Of a DNA stretch of 64,000 bases, positions 35,205 to 43,829 are shown piece after piece. The position numbers and the translations under genes were made by a program. Positions within the stretch are counted from its first letter, which is position 1; the number at the start of each line of letters is the position of its first letter. The stretch comes from Bradyrhizobium canariense (GTDB lineage: Bacteria > Pseudomonadota > Alphaproteobacteria > Rhizobiales > Xanthobacteraceae). Location: positions 186,001 through 250,000 of the forward strand of contig NZ_VSST01000015.1 in NCBI RefSeq assembly GCF_019402665.1, written 5' to 3'. Below the pieces are notes generated by a model, which searched no databases, was not told the origin of the DNA, and worked only from the letters and a program-made list of their open reading frames with translations.

Positions 35205-36179
35205 ATGAAGATCGTCATCTTCGGCGGTACCGGCTTTGTCGGCCTCAATGTTGCGGAGGCGCTACTCGCGCGCGGCCACGACGTCACGCTTTATGACCGC
35301 GCAGAGTTGCCACCATCCGCGCGGCGATCTCTTGCCGACTACGGCGCCCGGCTCAAAGCCGTGCAGGGCGATATCACCGACGCAGATGCCATCGATGCCC
35401 TGATCGCCGAAGGCGTTGATGCGATCGTGCTCGGGGCGGCCATCACCGCCGGTGATGAACTGGAGAGGGCATCGACCGCGCGCGTTCTCGAGATCAATGT
35501 GATGGCGCAGATCCCGATCCTGCTCTCTGCTATCCGGCATGGCGTTCGTCGCGTCGTCAATCTCTCCTCGGCATCGGCCTACGGTGCTGCGGGTGCGCGG
35601 GTCGCGATTCTGGACGAGGACACGCCTTGCGATCCGGTCTCGTTCTACGCCATCAGCAAGTTCACATCGGAGCGATCGGTTGCGCGTCACGCCGAGCTCT
35701 TCGGCGGCGATTTCCTGAGTGTACGGCTGAGCGCCCTGTTCGGGCCGTGGGAGCGACCGAGCTCCGTGCGCGACACGCCAAGCCTCCAGTTCCAGATTCT
35801 GGCGGCATTCGCGCGCGGCGAGCCGGCGATCATGCCTGAAGCGGGCATGAGGGACTGGATCTACGCGCCGGATGCGGCCGAGGCCGTCGCACTGCTGATC
35901 GAAGCCGAGCGGCCGCGCCATCGGCTCTACAACATCTCCAGTGGCGCGCTATGGCCGGCGCTGCAATGGGGCGAGGCCTTTGCGGCGTTGCATCCCGGCC
36001 TGGAGTGCCGGCTCGCGGCGCCCGGCGAGAAAACCATCATCAAGCTGCATGGGCCCTATCGTGCGCCGCTGTCGGTGAACCGGATGGCGGATGAATTCGG
36101 CTGGCGCGCGCGGTTCGGGTGTACCGAGTCCGCCGCAGCCATGAGCGCCTGGTGGACGCAGCACAAGGAGAGTCTCTGA
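35205..36179 (+). CDS. NAD(P)-dependent epimerase/dehydratase family protein
   Basis: This extended short-chain dehydrogenase has 324 residues. GGTGFVG at 7-13 is the nucleotide-binding loop, and Y148 and K152 in FYAISKFTSE with serines near 121-124 form the catalytic triad. The exact substrate is not evident. It is followed by an SDR whose ATG overlaps this stop (TGATG), so the two are coupled. The chosen ATG at 35205 starts directly at the Rossmann strand; the upstream extension is not conserved-looking. Confidence 0.82.
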   Translation: MKIVIFGGTGFVGLNVAEALLARGHDVTLYDRAELPPSARRSLADYGARLKAVQGDITDADAIDALIAEGVDAIVLGAAITAGDELERASTARVLEINVMAQIPILLSAIRHGVRRVVNLSSASAYGAAGARVAILDEDTPCDPVSFYAISKFTSERSVARHAELFGGDFLSVRLSALFGPWERPSSVRDTPSLQFQILAAFARGEPAIMPEAGMRDWIYAPDAAEAVALLIEAERPRHRLYNISSGALWPALQWGEAFAALHPGLECRLAAPGEKTIIKLHGPYRAPLSVNRMADEFGWRARFGCTESAAAMSAWWTQHKESL

Positions 36180-36928
36180 TGCGGCTGCAGGGGCGCACGG
36201 CCATCATTACGGGCGCAGGCTCCGGCATCGGCCGCGCCAGCGCGAAGCTGTTTGCCGACGAAGGCGCGCATCTCGCTCTGGTCGATCGCGATGCCGCGGG
36301 GCTTGAGGAGACGCTGATCCTGGTGGGCGAGGCAACGACCTATGTCGGTGACGCCGGCGATGCCAGTTTTGCCGAGACCGTAGTCGGCGATGTCGTGGCC
36401 CGGCACGGCCGGCTCGATATCCTGATGACCGCCGCGGGCTTTTCCTGCGGCGGCACGGTGCTGACCACCAGTCCCGAAGATTGGGATGCGGTGTTCCGCA
36501 CCAATGTCGGTGGCACCTGGCTGTGGGCGCGGGCGGCCGTGCCGCAGATGCAGCGGCAGAACAGTGGCTCGATCATTACGCTGGCATCGCAGCTTGCGAT
36601 TGCCGGCGGCAAGGGCAACACCGCCTATATTGCGGCCAAGGGCGCGATTATCAGCCTGACGCGGACGATGGCGGTGGATTTCGCAACCGACGGCATTCGC
36701 GTCAACGCGATTGCGCCCGGTGCGATCGAGACGCCCATGCTTCGCCGCAGCTTTGCCCGTCACGCCAATGCGGACGAGGTGCGCGAAACCTCCCGCAATC
36801 GCCATGCCATGAAGCGGTTCGGTCAGGCCGAGGAGATCGCGCAAGCGGCGCTGCATCTCGCAAGCGATGCGTCCTCATTTACCACCGGCACCGTGATGGT
36901 GGTCGACGGAGGCTGGCTCGCGGCATGA
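36179..36928 (+). CDS. Classical short-chain dehydrogenase/reductase
   Basis: This NAD(P)-dependent oxidoreductase has 249 residues. The cofactor motif TGAGSGIG lies at 11-18, the catalytic S137, Y150 and K154 in LASQLA and NTAYIAAKGA, and the C-terminal VVDGGWLA is typical. It is coupled to the genes on both sides (TGATG at its start, ATGA at its end), which suggests that the epimerase, SDR and flavin monooxygenase work on one substrate. The substrate itself cannot be read. Confidence 0.88.
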   Translation: MRLQGRTAIITGAGSGIGRASAKLFADEGAHLALVDRDAAGLEETLILVGEATTYVGDAGDASFAETVVGDVVARHGRLDILMTAAGFSCGGTVLTTSPEDWDAVFRTNVGGTWLWARAAVPQMQRQNSGSIITLASQLAIAGGKGNTAYIAAKGAIISLTRTMAVDFATDGIRVNAIAPGAIETPMLRRSFARHANADEVRETSRNRHAMKRFGQAEEIAQAALHLASDASSFTTGTVMVVDGGWLAA

Positions 36929-38361
36929 GCGATACACTGACAGAGCTCGAAGCTGACGTTCGCGCCGATATCGCGCGGATCGCGCATCCCGGTGTCGCCT
37001 GGCTCGAACCGAAGACGGGACCGGACGGCAAGCCGGCGCTGGATGTGCTCGTGATCGGCGCCGGCCAATCCGGCATCGCCATCGGCTTCGGCTTGATGCG
37101 CTCCCGCGTCAGCAACATCCTGCTGCTCGACAAGGCCGAGGAGGGGATGGAAGGCCCGTGGCTCACCTATGCCCGCATGCCGACGCTGCGCAGCCCAAAG
37201 GATTATACCGGTCCTGACCTCGATATCCCGAGCCTGACCTATCAGTCCTGGCACGAAGCCCGCTTCGGCAAGGAGAGCTGGCAGACACTCGACCTGATCC
37301 CGCGCGGGCACTGGGCTGAGTATCTGCTCTGGCTACGGCGCACGATCGGCCTGCCCGTGCGCAACGGCTGCGAGCTCCTGGAAATCCGGCCGGCCGCAGA
37401 CGGGTTGCTGGCCGCACGCGTGAAGCGTGGCGATGGCGTCGAGACGCTCCATGCGCGCAAGATCGTGCTGGCGACGGGGCAGGAGGGAATGGGGAACTGG
37501 ATGATCCCCGAGCCGCTGAGCCATCTGCCGATGAGCTCGGTCGCAACAGTCGACGACGATATCGATTTCGAAAACCTCCGCGGCAAGCGCGTCGCCGTGA
37601 TCGGCGCCGGCGCATCTGCCTTCGACAACGCGGCAACCGCGCTGGAAGCCGGCGCCGCAGAGGTACACCTGCTATGCCGCCGCGCACAGATCCAGGTAAT
37701 CCAGCCCTATCGCTGGCTGACCTTTCGCGGCTTCCTCCGGCATCTCAGCGATCTCGACGATGCCTGGCGCTGGCGCTTCATGCGCACCATCCTCGAGATG
37801 CGCGAAGGCTTTCCGCAGGCGACTTACGATCGCTGCGCAAATCACGCCAATTTCACATTGCACGAGGGCGCGCCGCTTGAGGCCGCACGCGAGACCGGCA
37901 AGGGTATTGAGTTGCAAACGCCGCGCGGCGCCATACCTGCGGATTTCGTCATCTGCGGCACCGGCATCGACATGGATTTTGCCGGCCGTGGCGAGCTGCG
38001 CGCATTTGCCGGCAATATCGCAATCTGGGCCGACCGCTACCAGCCCCCGGAGACCGAGCGCAACGCGCGGCTCGGCCGCTTTCCCTATCTCGCCGACGAT
38101 TACGCCTTCACCGAGCGCGTCGCGGGCGAGACGCCGTGGATCTCGAACATCCATCTCTTCGCCATCGCCTCCACCATGAGTTTTGGCCCGTCGGGATCGT
38201 CGATCAACGCGATGACGACCGCGGTGCCGAAGCTGGTGAATGGCCTGACGCGCGGCCTGTTCCGCGCCGATGTCGAACGGCACTGGGCCTCGCTTCGCGC
38301 CTATGACGTGCCGCAGGCCGTGGTCACGCGGCCAGCGCGAAAAATGGAAGAATCGCGATGA
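36925..38361 (+). CDS. FAD/NAD(P)-dependent oxidoreductase, flavin monooxygenase-like
   Basis: The 478-residue protein has two dinucleotide-binding motifs: GAGQSG at 45-50 for FAD, and VAVIGAGASAFDNA around residue 226 for NAD(P)H. This layout fits flavin-containing monooxygenases and Baeyer-Villiger-type enzymes, although a clear FxGxxxHxxxW fingerprint is not seen. CGTGIDMDF near residue 350 is another FMO-like element. It ends the epimerase-SDR-oxidoreductase set and precedes the peptide-type ABC transporter genes after 119 bp. The upstream part of the open frame overlaps the SDR and is discarded. Confidence 0.82.
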   Translation: MSDTLTELEADVRADIARIAHPGVAWLEPKTGPDGKPALDVLVIGAGQSGIAIGFGLMRSRVSNILLLDKAEEGMEGPWLTYARMPTLRSPKDYTGPDLDIPSLTYQSWHEARFGKESWQTLDLIPRGHWAEYLLWLRRTIGLPVRNGCELLEIRPAADGLLAARVKRGDGVETLHARKIVLATGQEGMGNWMIPEPLSHLPMSSVATVDDDIDFENLRGKRVAVIGAGASAFDNAATALEAGAAEVHLLCRRAQIQVIQPYRWLTFRGFLRHLSDLDDAWRWRFMRTILEMREGFPQATYDRCANHANFTLHEGAPLEAARETGKGIELQTPRGAIPADFVICGTGIDMDFAGRGELRAFAGNIAIWADRYQPPETERNARLGRFPYLADDYAFTERVAGETPWISNIHLFAIASTMSFGPSGSSINAMTTAVPKLVNGLTRGLFRADVERHWASLRAYDVPQAVVTRPARKMEESR

Positions 38362-38480
38362 TCGTCCATGCGCCGCCGCGACAAAGCGTCCACAACAGCG
38401 CATCATGAGACTGGCGCGCAACTTGCTTCTTTCTTAACCTGTCCTGTCGGCGTTCTTGTCGAGATCTTTGGGGAAAACCA

Positions 38481-40100
38481 ATGCGTTTTGTGTCTTTCAG
38501 GTCGGCATCCTCCGTGCTCGCCACCACCGCGTTGTTGCTCATCGCCACTGCGCCTTCGCAAGCGCAAACCAGGGCCGAGACGTTGCGCTATGTCACCGGC
38601 GCATCCGTCAACACGCTCGATCCCAACATCCCGGGCTCGACGCGCGAATCCTTCGCGCTGAGCATGAGCACCTACGACCGCCTGGTGGCGTTCGGCCGCA
38701 AGCAGCTCAACGGCAAATGGGTGTTCGATCTCGACAAGATCACCGGCGAGCTCGCCGAATCCTACGACGTCAGCCCGGATGGACTGAAGCTGACGTTCCG
38801 TCTGCGCAAGGATGCCAAGTTCCAGGACGGCTCGCCCGTGACCGCCGAGGACGTGAAATGGTCTCTCGATCGCTGCGTCACCGCGCCGATCCTCGGCAAG
38901 GCACAGTTGCTGACGGGATCACTGACGTCGGCCGACCAGTTCAAGGTGATCGATCCCCTCACGATCGAAGTGACGCTGCCGAAGCCCGACAAGCTCGCGC
39001 TGCCGAATCTCGCGACGGTCTACCCGCTGATCATCAACTCGAAGGTCGCCAAGGAGCACGCGACCCCAGAAGATCCCTGGGCCACCGCTTGGCTGAAGGA
39101 GCACACTGCCGGCAGCGGTGCCTATGTGATCGAGAGCTTCAAGCCCGGCGAGCAGGTGATCATCAAGCGCAACGAGGACTGGAACCGCGGCTCGCCCAAC
39201 AAGCCGGCCTTCTTCAAGCGCGTGATCGTGCAGTCCGTGCCGGAGCCCGCGACCCGCGCCAATCTTGTCGAGCGCGGCGACGCCGACCTCGTCGTCGATC
39301 TCCAGGCCAGCGACGTGCAATCGCTCGAGGCCAAGGGCAAGCTCAAGGTGATCTCGACGCCGCAGTACAATTCGATCACCTTCGTCTCGATGAACAACCA
39401 GATCCCGCCCTTCGACAACGTCAATGTGCGCAGAGCCGTCGCCTTCGCGCTGCCCTATGAGGATATGTTCAAGGCTGCCCTGTTCGGTCGCGGCGCGCCG
39501 CTGTTCGGTGCGAATTGGCCGGATGGCAAGCCGCTGAACGGCATCTATCCGTTCCAGGCGCCGGTGAAGACCGATCTCGACAAAGCGAGGGAATATCTGA
39601 AAGCCGCCGGCCTCCCGGAGGGTTTTTCAACCACCTTCAGCTTCAACGTCGGCCAGGCCTCGACCGCGGAGCCGATGGCGGCTCTCGTGAAGGAATCGCT
39701 TGCCAAGATCGGGATCAAAGTCGACATCCAGAAGCTGCCGGATGCGCAGATGTCGACGCAGATCAACGAGAAGAAGCTGCCCCTGTTCACGGAAGGCATC
39801 GTCGCCTGGCTGCCCTCGACCGATTACTTCTACCGCAATTTCTACACCGGCAATCAGCGCTGGAACTACAGCTCGATCAACAATCCGGAACTGGCGACGA
39901 TCGCGCAGGAAGCGCGCTTCGAGCCCGACAAGGCCAAGTACGAGGAGGATGGCCGCAAGCTCAACGCGATCCATTTCAGCGAGATGCCGCAGATCCCGCT
40001 GTGGCAGCCGAACCAGGACGCCGTAATGGCGGCCTCGATCGAGGGCTATACCTACGAATTCCATCGTCAGGTCGATTATCGCGACGTCAGCCGCAAGTAA
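38481..40100 (+). CDS. ABC transporter substrate-binding protein, peptide/nickel family (importer 1)
   Basis: This periplasmic solute-binding protein of the SBP_bac_5 type has 539 residues. A Sec signal peptide (FRSASSVLATTALLLIATAP) ends near SQAQ. ASVNTLDPNI, TFRLRKDAKFQDGSPVTAED (about 102-121) and a C-terminal MPQIPLWQPNQDAVM are typical. The family binds peptides, opines, nickel chelates or other amide compounds, so the ligand is open. It heads a unit with two permeases and one fused ATPase. Confidence 0.9.
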   Translation: MRFVSFRSASSVLATTALLLIATAPSQAQTRAETLRYVTGASVNTLDPNIPGSTRESFALSMSTYDRLVAFGRKQLNGKWVFDLDKITGELAESYDVSPDGLKLTFRLRKDAKFQDGSPVTAEDVKWSLDRCVTAPILGKAQLLTGSLTSADQFKVIDPLTIEVTLPKPDKLALPNLATVYPLIINSKVAKEHATPEDPWATAWLKEHTAGSGAYVIESFKPGEQVIIKRNEDWNRGSPNKPAFFKRVIVQSVPEPATRANLVERGDADLVVDLQASDVQSLEAKGKLKVISTPQYNSITFVSMNNQIPPFDNVNVRRAVAFALPYEDMFKAALFGRGAPLFGANWPDGKPLNGIYPFQAPVKTDLDKAREYLKAAGLPEGFSTTFSFNVGQASTAEPMAALVKESLAKIGIKVDIQKLPDAQMSTQINEKKLPLFTEGIVAWLPSTDYFYRNFYTGNQRWNYSSINNPELATIAQEARFEPDKAKYEEDGRKLNAIHFSEMPQIPLWQPNQDAVMAASIEGYTYEFHRQVDYRDVSRK

Positions 40101-40144
40101 TTTGACTGAAAAGTGATGTCCGCAGACGGAGGCTCTGAAAGGTG

Positions 40145-41176
40145 ATGACCGGTCTTGGTGCGACGGTGGCGCGGGCGGGGAGGCGGCTTTTGTCGTCGCT
40201 GCCGGCGTTGTTCGGCGTGCTGGTCTTCACCTTTCTCCTGATGCGGGTCCTCCCCGGAGATCCCGCGGTGTTCTTCGCCTCTGGGCCCAATGCCGGCAAG
40301 GAGGAGATCGAGCAGATCCGCAAGCAGATGGGGCTCGACAAGTCGGTGCCGGAGCAGCTCGTGTTCTATCTGTCCGATATCGGCCGCGGCAATCTCGGCC
40401 GCTCCATGATGACGGGACAGCCGGTCCTGAAGGATCTGCGCGAACGGCTGCCGGCCTCGCTGGAGTTGACCTTCACGGCGCTCCTGATCGCGCTGATCGC
40501 GGCGGTGCCACTCGGCGTGGTCGCAGCCTTGAAGCCGGGATCGCTGGTCGATCACGGCGTGCGGCTGTTCTGCGCGCTCGGTGTCTGCGTGCCGACCTTC
40601 GTCTCGGGCCTGCTGCTGATCTATGTGTTCTACTATCTGCTCGGTCTTGCGCCTGATCCGACCGGGCGGATCGACGTCTTCACCTCGCTGCCGCCGCAGC
40701 GCACCGGATTCCTGTCGATCGATTTCCTGCTCGCGGGAGACATCGAGGGCTGGTGGGCGGCCTGCAAGCAGCTGATCCTGCCTGCGCTGAGCATGGCCCT
40801 GTTCGTGATCGCGCCGCTGGCGCGGATCACGCGTGCCTCGATGCTGGTCTCGCTCGGCAGCGATTTCGTGCGCACGGCGCGCTCGGTCGGATTGTCCTGG
40901 CAGAAGGTCGTCGTCACCTATGCGCTGCGTAATGCGATCCTGCCCGTCATCACCATTGCCGGCATCGTGTTCTCGACCATGCTTGGCGCCAATGTCCTGG
41001 TGGAGAAGGTGTTCTCCTGGCCGGGCGTTGCCTCCTACGCGCTCGACGCGCTGCTATCGTCCGACTATGCGCCGGTGCAGGGTTTCGTCTTGCTGATGGC
41101 TGGCATCTTCGTGCTGGTCAATCTCGTCGTCGACATCTGCTACGGTATCGCCGATCCCAGGGTGTCGATCGGATGA
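40145..41176 (+). CDS. ABC transporter permease, DppB type (importer 1)
   Basis: This inner-membrane permease has about 343 residues. An N-terminal helix in LPALFGVLVFTFLLMRVLPG is followed by the DppB-type GDPAVFF segment, and the conserved cytoplasmic loop for ATPase contact lies near FVRTARSVGLSWQKV. A GTG one codon upstream is an equal choice for the start. It overlaps the next permease by 4 bp. Confidence 0.9.
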   Translation: MTGLGATVARAGRRLLSSLPALFGVLVFTFLLMRVLPGDPAVFFASGPNAGKEEIEQIRKQMGLDKSVPEQLVFYLSDIGRGNLGRSMMTGQPVLKDLRERLPASLELTFTALLIALIAAVPLGVVAALKPGSLVDHGVRLFCALGVCVPTFVSGLLLIYVFYYLLGLAPDPTGRIDVFTSLPPQRTGFLSIDFLLAGDIEGWWAACKQLILPALSMALFVIAPLARITRASMLVSLGSDFVRTARSVGLSWQKVVVTYALRNAILPVITIAGIVFSTMLGANVLVEKVFSWPGVASYALDALLSSDYAPVQGFVLLMAGIFVLVNLVVDICYGIADPRVSIG

Positions 41177-42021
41177 CCAGCGCAACCCTCCGCCATTCGG
41201 TCTGGATTTTGCGCGGCAACCCGCTGACCGGTGTCGCCGCGGCGGGTGTCCTGCTGTTTGTCCTGGTCGCGATCTTCGGACCGTGGCTGGTGCCCTATGA
41301 TCCCGTCGTCTCCAATGTCTCGGAGGCCCTGCAACCGCCGAGCGCGGCGCATCTTGCCGGCACCGACCAGCTCGGGCGCGACGTGTTCAGCCGCCTCGTC
41401 GTTGCGGCACGCCTCGACCTTGCCATCGCGGTCTCGGCGGTCGGCATCTCCTTCGTGATCGGCGCCGTCGTCGGCTCTTTCTGCGGCTATGCCGGCGGCA
41501 GGCTCGACCGTTCGGTCGGCCGCTTCGTCGACGTCATGATGGCCTTTCCGCTGTTCGTTCTGGCCATGGCGATGGTTGCGGCGCTCGGCAACCGGATCGA
41601 GAACATTGTGATTGCGACCGCGATCATCAATCTGCCGTTCTACATCCGCTTCGCGCGCGCCGAGGTCAACGTCCGGCGCAATGTCGGCTGGGTGGAGGCG
41701 GCGCGTTCCTGTGGCGAGAGCCATTTCTCGGTGGTGCTGCGCTTCCTGCTGCCGAACATCCTGCCGGCGATGGCGGTGCAGATCTCGCTCAACCTCGGCT
41801 GGGCGATCCTGAACGCCGCCGGCTTGTCCTTCATTGGCCTTGGCGTCAAGCCGCCGACACCGGAATGGGGCATCATGGTCGCGGAGGGCGCCCGCTTCAT
41901 CTCGACCGGGCGGTGGTGGCTGGTGGCCTTTCCGGGCCTCGCGTTGATGATGGCCGTGCTGTGCTTCAACCTCCTCGGTGACGGGATGCGGGACATTCTC
42001 GATCCGCGCATGCGCACATGA
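41173..42021 (+). CDS. ABC transporter permease, DppC type (importer 1)
   Basis: This second inner-membrane permease of importer 1 has 282 residues. LAGTDQLGRDVFSRLVVAAR (about 58-77) is the DppC hallmark, and VNVRRNVGWVEAARSCGES contains the loop that docks on the ATPase. The ATG overlaps the DppB-type gene, and its stop overlaps the ATPase start, so stoichiometric translation is likely. Confidence 0.92.
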   Translation: MTSATLRHSVWILRGNPLTGVAAAGVLLFVLVAIFGPWLVPYDPVVSNVSEALQPPSAAHLAGTDQLGRDVFSRLVVAARLDLAIAVSAVGISFVIGAVVGSFCGYAGGRLDRSVGRFVDVMMAFPLFVLAMAMVAALGNRIENIVIATAIINLPFYIRFARAEVNVRRNVGWVEAARSCGESHFSVVLRFLLPNILPAMAVQISLNLGWAILNAAGLSFIGLGVKPPTPEWGIMVAEGARFISTGRWWLVAFPGLALMMAVLCFNLLGDGMRDILDPRMRT

Positions 42022-43688
42022 GCGAGGACTTGCTCAGGATCGACGATCTCCACGTTTCGTTCTCGACGCGGCGCGGAATGGTCGAGGCCGTGCGCGGCGT
42101 GACGCTCAAGGTCGAGGCCGGCGAGATGCTTGGCCTCGTCGGCGAAAGCGGATCGGGCAAGTCGGTCACCGGCTTTGCGACGACGCGGCTCCTGGATCCG
42201 GCCGGGCGCGTCACCGGCGGAAAAATCCTGTTTCGCGGCCAGGACGTGACAAAACTCAGGGGCGACGATCTCCGGCAGCTCCAGGGCGCCGCGATGTCGA
42301 TGATCTTCCAGAACCCGCGGGCGGCGCTCAACCCGATCCGCGCGATCGGCCTGCAGATCGCGGACGCGATCCTCACGCACAAGCGGATATCGAAGGACGC
42401 CGCCCGCGCCGAGGCGCTGGAGCTGTTGCGCGCCGTCCAGATCCGCGACCCCGAGACGCGGATGAACGCCTATCCGCACGAGCTCTCCGGCGGCATGTGC
42501 CAGCGCGTGATGATCGCGATCGCGATCTCCTGCAATCCCGCGCTCTTGATCGCCGATGAGCCGACGACCGGGCTCGACGTCACCACGCAGAAGGTGGTGA
42601 TGGACCTTTTGGCGGAGATTGCCGCCGCGCGCGGCATGGCGACGGTCCTGATCACGCACGATCTCGGGTTAGCGGCGCGATATTGTCGCCGTATCGCGGT
42701 GATGGAGCGCGGCCGTATCGTCGAAGAGGCTAGCCCCAGGACGCTGTTCGGCGCACCGCAGCACGCCTATACCCGGCGTCTGGTGGCGGCGTCGCCGACC
42801 GCGACCTCCGGGATCGCGGACCTCGTAACGGAAGAGGAGCGGGAAGGCTACGCGGCTGTCGTCAGCAGGCCCAGGCAGGAGCCCGTTCACGGGACTCCGC
42901 CGCTGCTGGAGGTGCGCAAGCTCGCAAAACGCTTCGACGAGGGCGCTGCGGCGGTGGCGGACTTCTCCATGACGATGGCCGGCGGCGAGAGCGTCGGCCT
43001 CGTCGGCGAATCCGGCTCCGGCAAGAGCACGACGTCGCGCATGATCTGCCGCCTGATCGATCCGAGCGAGGGCGAGATCGTGTTCGACGGGCAGTCGATC
43101 GGCCATGTGGCATCGCGCGACTTTCACCGCTCGCGCTTCCGCAAGGACATCCAGATGGTGTTCCAGGACCCGAACGAGAGCCTCAATCCGCGCTTCACCG
43201 CCTTCGATTGCATTGCCCATCCGCTGATGCGGCTCGATCGTATGCGTGGGGGCGATGCGCTGCGCAAGCGGGTGGAGGATTGCGCCGAGCGTGTGGGGCT
43301 GCAGCTGGATCTGTTGCCGCGCTTTCCGCATCAGCTCTCCGGCGGCCAGAAGGCGCGCGTCGGCATCGCGCGCGCCATCGCCTGCCGGCCGCGGCTCCTG
43401 GTGCTGGACGAGCCGACCGCCGCGCTCGACGTCTCCGTGCAGGCCGTGGTGCTGCAACTGCTCGATCGTCTCAGGCGCGAGAACGACATCGCGCTGCTGT
43501 TCGTCAGCCACGATCTCAACGTGGTGCGCATGCTTTGCGATCGCACTATCGTGCTGCGCAATGGCGGCATCGTGGAGCAGGGCGAGAGCCGGGCGCTGTT
43601 CGACAATCCCAAGACCGACTACACGCGCAAGCTCGTCGAGGCGATTCCGCATATCGAGACCGGGCCAGTGCTGGCGGCTGCGCTTTGA
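42018..43688 (+). CDS. Fused dual ATP-binding protein of peptide-type ABC transporter (importer 1)
   Basis: One 556-residue polypeptide holds both ATPase domains (DppD-DppF fusion, as in GsiA). Walker A GESGSGKS occurs at 42-49 and again at about 331-338. The signature motifs are LSGGMCQRV in the first half and LSGGQKARVGIARA in the second, with Walker B strands [12 protein letters not shown] and LLVLDEPTAALD. It completes importer 1 and contrasts with importer 2, where the two ATPases are separate genes. Confidence 0.93.
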   Translation: MSEDLLRIDDLHVSFSTRRGMVEAVRGVTLKVEAGEMLGLVGESGSGKSVTGFATTRLLDPAGRVTGGKILFRGQDVTKLRGDDLRQLQGAAMSMIFQNPRAALNPIRAIGLQIADAILTHKRISKDAARAEALELLRAVQIRDPETRMNAYPHELSGGMCQRVMIAIAISCNPALLIADEPTTGLDVTTQKVVMDLLAEIAAARGMATVLITHDLGLAARYCRRIAVMERGRIVEEASPRTLFGAPQHAYTRRLVAASPTATSGIADLVTEEEREGYAAVVSRPRQEPVHGTPPLLEVRKLAKRFDEGAAAVADFSMTMAGGESVGLVGESGSGKSTTSRMICRLIDPSEGEIVFDGQSIGHVASRDFHRSRFRKDIQMVFQDPNESLNPRFTAFDCIAHPLMRLDRMRGGDALRKRVEDCAERVGLQLDLLPRFPHQLSGGQKARVGIARAIACRPRLLVLDEPTAALDVSVQAVVLQLLDRLRRENDIALLFVSHDLNVVRMLCDRTIVLRNGGIVEQGESRALFDNPKTDYTRKLVEAIPHIETGPVLAAAL

Positions 43689-43741
43689 GGTCTCGCCCGG
43701 CCCAAATGGTGCGGATATCCCGCTGGCGAAGGTCCGGTTAG

Positions 43742-43751
43742 TGGCATACCA
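43742..43751. promoter_or_regulatory. Imperfect palindrome TGGCATACCA upstream of importer 2
   Basis: TGGCATACCA (43742-43751) is a near-palindrome of the TGGTATACCA kind, often bound by GntR/FadR-type regulators. It lies 79 bp upstream of the binding-protein ATG in a 141-bp gap. AAATGGT (43704-43710) and ACCATTT (43748-43754) form a further inverted repeat. No GntR gene is in the window, so this is only a candidate. Confidence 0.3.
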
Positions 43752-43829
43752 TTTGCACGCCAATGAGCTCTGGTTTCACCTGTTCTTGGTCAACGATGGC
43801 CGGCATCACGGCACTATTGGGAGGATTTC

